NCBI GenBank assembly: GCA_900596015.1
Contig: UVIF01000002.1
Location: forward strand, 186,001-250,000
Source: Pseudomonas viridiflava
Lineage (GTDB): Bacteria > Pseudomonadota > Gammaproteobacteria > Pseudomonadales > Pseudomonadaceae
Length of the DNA stretch: 64,000 nt
Direction: 5' to 3'
Made by a program: the position numbers and the translations under genes. This document shows, piece after piece, positions 60,008 to 64,000 of the stretch (position 1 is its first letter; each line of letters opens with the position of its first letter). The notes under the pieces are model-generated. The model was not told the DNA's origin and made no database searches. It worked only from the letters and a program-made list of their open reading frames with translations.

Positions 60008-60025
60008 CGTAAAGAACGCGTAAAG
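60008..60025 (-). promoter_or_regulatory. Candidate KdpE-binding direct repeat upstream of kdpF
   Basis: CTTTACG occurs twice on the minus strand (complements of 60008-60014 and 60019-60025), with starts 11 bases apart, one helical turn. It lies about 90-107 bases before the kdpF ATG. Tandem half-sites with this spacing are typical of OmpR-family regulators such as KdpE. Inferred by position and pattern only. Confidence 0.45.
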
Positions 60026-60116
60026 ATCGGTGGGTCACATCCTGCCAAGCGCGGCGCATGGGAACGCCATGGCCGAACGGCTATCATGGCGGCCTTCCCT
60101 GCCCCCTGGAGCCTTC

Positions 60117-61358
60117 ATGCGCCTGTTCCACACCTCCGACTGGCACCTTGGCCAAAGCCTGCACGGTCAGGAGCGCGACTTCGAACACGCAAGCTTCCTG
60201 CGCTGGTTGCTGCGCCAGCTCGCCGAGCGCCAGCCCGACGTGCTGCTGGTGGCAGGCGATATCTTCGACACGGTCAATCCGCCCGTGCGCGCGCAGGAGC
60301 GCCTTTACAACTTCATCGTCAGCGCCCATGAGCAACAGCCGCAGCTGACCATCGTGATGATCGCCGGCAACCATGACTCGGGTTCGCGCATCGAACTGCC
60401 CGGGCCGTTGATGCGCCGCCTGCGTACCCACGCGCTGGGCCGGGTGATGTGGCTCGAGGATGGCCGCCTCGACAGCGAGCGGCTGTTGCTGCCGCTGCCC
60501 GATGCCAAGGGCGAGGTACAGGCCTGGTGCCTGGCCCTGCCCTTTCTGCGCCCTGCGGAAGTGACCGGCGCAGCCCTGGGCGAGGATTACCTGCAAGGCA
60601 TCGCCCGCGTGCACGAGATGCTGATTGCCGCCGCCAATGCCCGGCGCTCGCCGGGGCAGGCGCTGATTGCCATCAGCCATGCGCACATGGCCGGCGGTTC
60701 GGTGTCGATGGAGTCCGAGCGCAGCCTGGTGATCGGCAGCGCCGAGGCCCTGCCGGCCAGCCTGTTCGATGCCAGCATCAGCTACGTCGCGCTGGGCCAT
60801 CTGCACAAGCCGCAGAAGGTCAACGGCGAATCGCGCATTCGCTACAGCGGTTCACCCATTCCGCTGTCGTTCTCGGAAATCGAGTACCCGCACCAGATCC
60901 TCGAGATCGAATGCGCTGGCGAGCAACTGGTGAGTGTGGAACCGATCCTCATCCCACGCGCCGTCGACCTGCTGCGCATCGGCCCGGCGCCGTTGCCGCA
61001 GGTGCGTGAACAGTTGCAGCAGCTGCCCGAGGTGGACCTGCTGGCCGACGTGCTGGGCTACCCGTGGCTGGAAGTGCGGGTGGTGCTCGACGAGCCGCAA
61101 CCGGACCTGCGCCAGCACATCGAAACCGCTCTGCAAGGCAAGGCGGTGCGTCTGGTGCGGATCGCCGCCGAATACGCCGGGCGCGCCAACGCCGACAACG
61201 AAGACGTCGGCGCCTTGATCGAACTGGATCAGCTCAGCCCTCACGAACTGTTCAGCCGCGCGTGGCTGGACAGCTATGGCAGCGAGGTGGACGAACAGAC
61301 GCTGGATGATTTCGCCCAACTGTTGCAGGAAGTACAACTGGAGGGCGAAACCCCATGA
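60117..61358 (+). CDS. sbcD: Exonuclease SbcCD subunit D
   Basis: 413 residues from the ATG at 60117 (MRLFHTSDWHLGQ). Metallophosphoesterase motifs of the Mre11 family are SDWHLG (residues 7-12), VAGDIFD, AGNHDSGSR, ISHAHM and ALGHLHKPQ. It cleaves hairpins and palindromic DNA with SbcC. The C-terminal capping region is complete. The stop overlaps the sbcC ATG (ATGA at 61355-61358). It diverges from kdpF with a 198-base gap. Confidence 0.96.
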   Translation: MRLFHTSDWHLGQSLHGQERDFEHASFLRWLLRQLAERQPDVLLVAGDIFDTVNPPVRAQERLYNFIVSAHEQQPQLTIVMIAGNHDSGSRIELPGPLMRRLRTHALGRVMWLEDGRLDSERLLLPLPDAKGEVQAWCLALPFLRPAEVTGAALGEDYLQGIARVHEMLIAAANARRSPGQALIAISHAHMAGGSVSMESERSLVIGSAEALPASLFDASISYVALGHLHKPQKVNGESRIRYSGSPIPLSFSEIEYPHQILEIECAGEQLVSVEPILIPRAVDLLRIGPAPLPQVREQLQQLPEVDLLADVLGYPWLEVRVVLDEPQPDLRQHIETALQGKAVRLVRIAAEYAGRANADNEDVGALIELDQLSPHELFSRAWLDSYGSEVDEQTLDDFAQLLQEVQLEGETP

Positions 61359-64000
61359 AGATCCTGGCCATTCGCCTGAAGAATCTGGCCTCGCTGGCCG
61401 GCCCGTTCGAATTGGATTTCACCGCCGAACCGCTGGCCAGTGCTGGTCTGTTCGCCATCACCGGCCCCACCGGCGCGGGCAAGAGCACGTTGCTCGATGC
61501 CCTGTGCCTGGCGCTGTTCGGCGCCGTGCCGCGCCTGGGCAACGCGTCGCAGAGCGCCAAGGTGCCGGACGCCGACGGCGAGATCGGCAGTTACGACCCG
61601 CGCACACTGCTGCGCCGGGGTACCGGGGCGGGCTATGCGGAAGTGGATTTCCTCGGCGTCGACGCTCGTCGCTATCGCGCGCGCTGGGAAGCCAACCGGG
61701 CACGGGACAAACCCGGCGGCAAGTTGCAGAACAGCCGGCAGTCGCTGCGCGATCTGGACAACGACCAACTGCTGGCCAGTCAGAAAGGTGAATACAAGCA
61801 GTTGCTAGAGGCCCGGCTGGGGCTCAACTTCGAACAGTTCACCCGTGCGGTGATGTTGGCGCAGAGTGAGTTCAGCGCCTTTCTCAAGGCCGACGACAAC
61901 GAGCGCAGCGAACTGCTGGAAAAACTCACCGACACGGCGCTGTACACCCGCCTGGGCAAGCGCGCGTTCGAAAAGAGCCGCGATGCCCGCGAGCAGCTCA
62001 AGCACTGGCAGGACCAGGCCACCGGTATCGCGCCGCTGATCGTCGAGGCCCGTGCGGCCCTGGACCAGGAGTTCCAGAGCGCCAGTGAGCAACTGCGCCA
62101 GCAGCAAGCGCGCGTCAAGGAGGTGGAACGGCAGCAGCAGTGGCACCAGCAGGATCGCCGCCTGACGGACGACTGCGACGCCGCGCGCCAGCAGGTCGAA
62201 CACGCATCCCAGGCCTGGGCAGCCGGTGCCCAGCAGCGCCTGCAATTGCAGCTGCTGGAACAATTGGCACCGCAGCGCCATCTGTTCGGCCGCCGACAGG
62301 AACTGCAGGCGCAGCTCGACCCCCTGGCCGAACGCATCGCGCAGTTGCGCTCGCGACAGCAGCAACAACAGGTACAACGCCAACAGTTGGACGAGCAACG
62401 CGAACAAGCCGGCCACGCCCTGCACCAGGCGCTGACGCGACAGACCCAAGCGCAGCCGTTGCTGCAGCAGGCCTTCGACGAGCAATCGCAACGTGGCCGC
62501 TGGCAGGCAGAGATCGAACCGCTGATGCCGGCACTGGCCGAGGCCGAGCGACAGCTTGGTTCAGGGCAGCAAACGCTGCTGGGCATGGAACAGCAGCAGC
62601 TGGACAGTGGCAAACGCTTGCAGCAGGTGGCCGAAGCGCTCGAACGAAGCGCCGAGCTGGCGCCGTTGACCGCGACCTGGGGCGCGTACCTGCCGCGCCT
62701 GCAACAGGTAGTCACGTTGAGCAGCCGCCTGCGCCAGGGCCTGGCCGAAGTGCCGGCGCTGCAGGCGCAGGCGCAGGCCACCCAGGCGACCCTCGAGCAG
62801 CACCAGAGCAGCCTTGCGCGTGTGTTCGAAAACACCTCGTGCAGCGCCGAGCAACTGCCCGAGCGCTTGCAGCAGCTGACCCAGCGTCTGCAGCAGCAAC
62901 GCCTGGAGCAGCGCAGTGTGCAAACCCTCGATCAGCTGTGGCAGCGCCGCGCCGAATTGCAGCAGCGGCTTGAGCAAGGGCGTCGGCAACAGGCCGACTT
63001 GCTGGCCAGGCGCGAGCAACTGACCGCTCAGGGGCTTGAGGTCCGCGCGGCCCACGAACAGGCCGAACACGCCCTGACGCTGACCCTGCAACTGCTCGAA
63101 CGCCAACGACTGGCCCGCAGCGAAAGCGTCGAGCAGCTGCGCGAACGCCTGCAACCCGAACAACCCTGCCCGGTCTGCGGCAGCGTCGAGCACCCGTATC
63201 ATGCACCGCAGGCGCTGCTGCAGGCACTCTCGGCACATGACGAAGGCGAGGAGCAGCAGGCCCGCAGCGCACTGCAGACGCTGTCCGAGCGCCTGGCCGA
63301 GCTGCGCGCCGAAGTCGGCGCACTGATCGAGCAGCACAAGCAGCTCAAGCTTCAAGAGCAACAGTTGCTCGAGCAGCAGTCCGACACACAGCTCGCGCAG
63401 CATCCGCTCTACCCTGCCCTCGCCGAGCACGAGCAGCCGGCCCAATGGCTGCGCGACGCACTGGCGACCCACGCGCGCCTCATCGACGAGGATGAACAAC
63501 AGCAAACCAGCCTGCTGGCCTTGCAACAGCAGGCAACCGCCTTGCAGCGCGCAGTCGCGCACGCCCGGGAAGCCAGCCAGCACGCTCGGCAGACGCTGCA
63601 GGCGCACCAGGCCCACGTGGACACCGACCAGCAACGGCTCGACGAAGAGTTGCAGGCGTTGGCCAACCAGTTGCCCGCCGCACGCCTGCGAGCTCTGCGC
63701 GAGCAACCGGCGCAGACGTTCATGGCGCTGGAGCAGAGCATCGGCGAGCGTCTGGCGCAGATCGAGCAGCGGGACGAGGAACAGGCCGAGTTCGACACCC
63801 GCGCGCGCCGCATCGAACAGGCCCGCAGCGAGCACGCCCGTGATCGAGCCAGCTGCGAGCAGCAACGCCAGCGCGTCGAGGCGCTGTCCGTGCAACTGCA
63901 GGCGTGCGAGGCGCGACTGCGCGAGTGGTTGGGCGACTACTCACAAGCCTCCGCCTGGCAGGCGGCCCTGCACGACCAGGTCGAAGCGGCGCGCCTGCAG
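61355..64000 (+). CDS. sbcC: Exonuclease SbcCD subunit C, N-terminal 882 residues (partial)
   Basis: The frame runs open from ATG 61355 to the window end. It begins MKILAIRLKNLASLAG with the Rad50-type Walker A GPTGAGKST at residues 37-45, then RRGTGAGYAEVDFLG and AQSEFSAFLKA. A very Gln/Glu/Leu/Arg-rich coiled coil follows, broken by the zinc hook CPVC at residues 605-608 (bases 63167-63178). The returning coiled-coil arm follows. The C-terminal ATPase half (signature and Walker B) lies beyond the window. As an SMC-like ATPase it controls SbcD at hairpins and breaks. Confidence 0.95.
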   Translation, partial: MKILAIRLKNLASLAGPFELDFTAEPLASAGLFAITGPTGAGKSTLLDALCLALFGAVPRLGNASQSAKVPDADGEIGSYDPRTLLRRGTGAGYAEVDFLGVDARRYRARWEANRARDKPGGKLQNSRQSLRDLDNDQLLASQKGEYKQLLEARLGLNFEQFTRAVMLAQSEFSAFLKADDNERSELLEKLTDTALYTRLGKRAFEKSRDAREQLKHWQDQATGIAPLIVEARAALDQEFQSASEQLRQQQARVKEVERQQQWHQQDRRLTDDCDAARQQVEHASQAWAAGAQQRLQLQLLEQLAPQRHLFGRRQELQAQLDPLAERIAQLRSRQQQQQVQRQQLDEQREQAGHALHQALTRQTQAQPLLQQAFDEQSQRGRWQAEIEPLMPALAEAERQLGSGQQTLLGMEQQQLDSGKRLQQVAEALERSAELAPLTATWGAYLPRLQQVVTLSSRLRQGLAEVPALQAQAQATQATLEQHQSSLARVFENTSCSAEQLPERLQQLTQRLQQQRLEQRSVQTLDQLWQRRAELQQRLEQGRRQQADLLARREQLTAQGLEVRAAHEQAEHALTLTLQLLERQRLARSESVEQLRERLQPEQPCPVCGSVEHPYHAPQALLQALSAHDEGEEQQARSALQTLSERLAELRAEVGALIEQHKQLKLQEQQLLEQQSDTQLAQHPLYPALAEHEQPAQWLRDALATHARLIDEDEQQQTSLLALQQQATALQRAVAHAREASQHARQTLQAHQAHVDTDQQRLDEELQALANQLPAARLRALREQPAQTFMALEQSIGERLAQIEQRDEEQAEFDTRARRIEQARSEHARDRASCEQQRQRVEALSVQLQACEARLREWLGDYSQASAWQAALHDQVEAARLQ

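Noticed and set aside
57237..60023. 928-codon open frame on the plus strand opposite kdpAB
   Set aside because: It mirrors the codon structure of the real kdp genes in GC-rich DNA, is full of Gln/His/Arg and has no domain. The same reasoning removes 21589-24321 (+), 14878-16881 (+), 24364-26400 (+) and 171-1826 (-).
62561..63895. 444-codon minus-strand frame
   Set aside because: Leu/Gln-rich antisense image of the SbcC coiled coil.

Overview
The window is chromosomal DNA of a Pseudomonas, most likely of the P. putida group. This rests on the high-GC coding style, the cfrX-cmpX-sigX-oprF block, an 83-residue OprI lipoprotein, and extragenic palindromes of the form TGTGGGAGCGGG...CCCGCGAA seen in that group. 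The species is inferred, not proven. Coding density is high, and I see no tRNA, rRNA, prophage, transposase or CRISPR array.

Layout. 1-4161: right part of a catabolic operon (ABC permease, [2Fe-2S] protein, FAD/NAD(P) oxidoreductase, FAD amine oxidase, periplasmic binding protein), resembling opine-oxidase or HcnABC-type enzymes with their own uptake system. 4162-4584: repeat array. 4585-9159: cysS, glnS, ppiB, lpxH. 9260-12639: a MarR-EmrA-EmrB drug-efflux operon with a clear promoter and operator-like palindromes. 12922-18585: dacB, rlmKL, rmf, pyrD. 18733-23229: envelope-stress block oprF, sigX, cmpX, cfrX, cmaX, then rraA. 23314-27873: an alpha/beta hydrolase, ppsA and its regulator ppsR. 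28068-31146: a three-gene set (retropepsin-like protease, 7TM inactive transglutaminase, ATP-grasp ligase), the best candidate for a poorly described system here. 31226-36320: pabB, cysH, cysB, a universal stress protein and DAHP synthase. 36388-43696: a small acetyltransferase, oprI, an L,D-transpeptidase, tesA divergent from an ABC exporter of the YbbA/YbbP type, small unknowns, greB. 43763-47325: MltF-like transglycosylase, tatD, a small membrane protein, a thioesterase. 47439-51647: a tgpA-DUF58-MoxR operon and a lipoprotein. 51648-52108: second repeat array. 52109-59918: the complete kdpFABCDE potassium-uptake operon. 60117-64000: sbcD and the first 882 codons of sbcC.

Much of the content concerns the cell envelope: porin and its sigma factor, peptidoglycan enzymes (dacB, L,D-transpeptidase, MltF-like), lipid A synthesis (lpxH), abundant lipoprotein, mechanosensitive channel, turgor control (kdp) and periplasmic peptide-bond enzymes (tgpA and the ATP-grasp/retropepsin set). 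Many adjacent genes overlap by 1-4 bases (ATGA, GTGA, TTGA, TGATG), showing translational coupling. Several genes begin with TTG or GTG (sigX, ppsA, lpxH, the DUF58 gene, probably greB and two oxidase genes).
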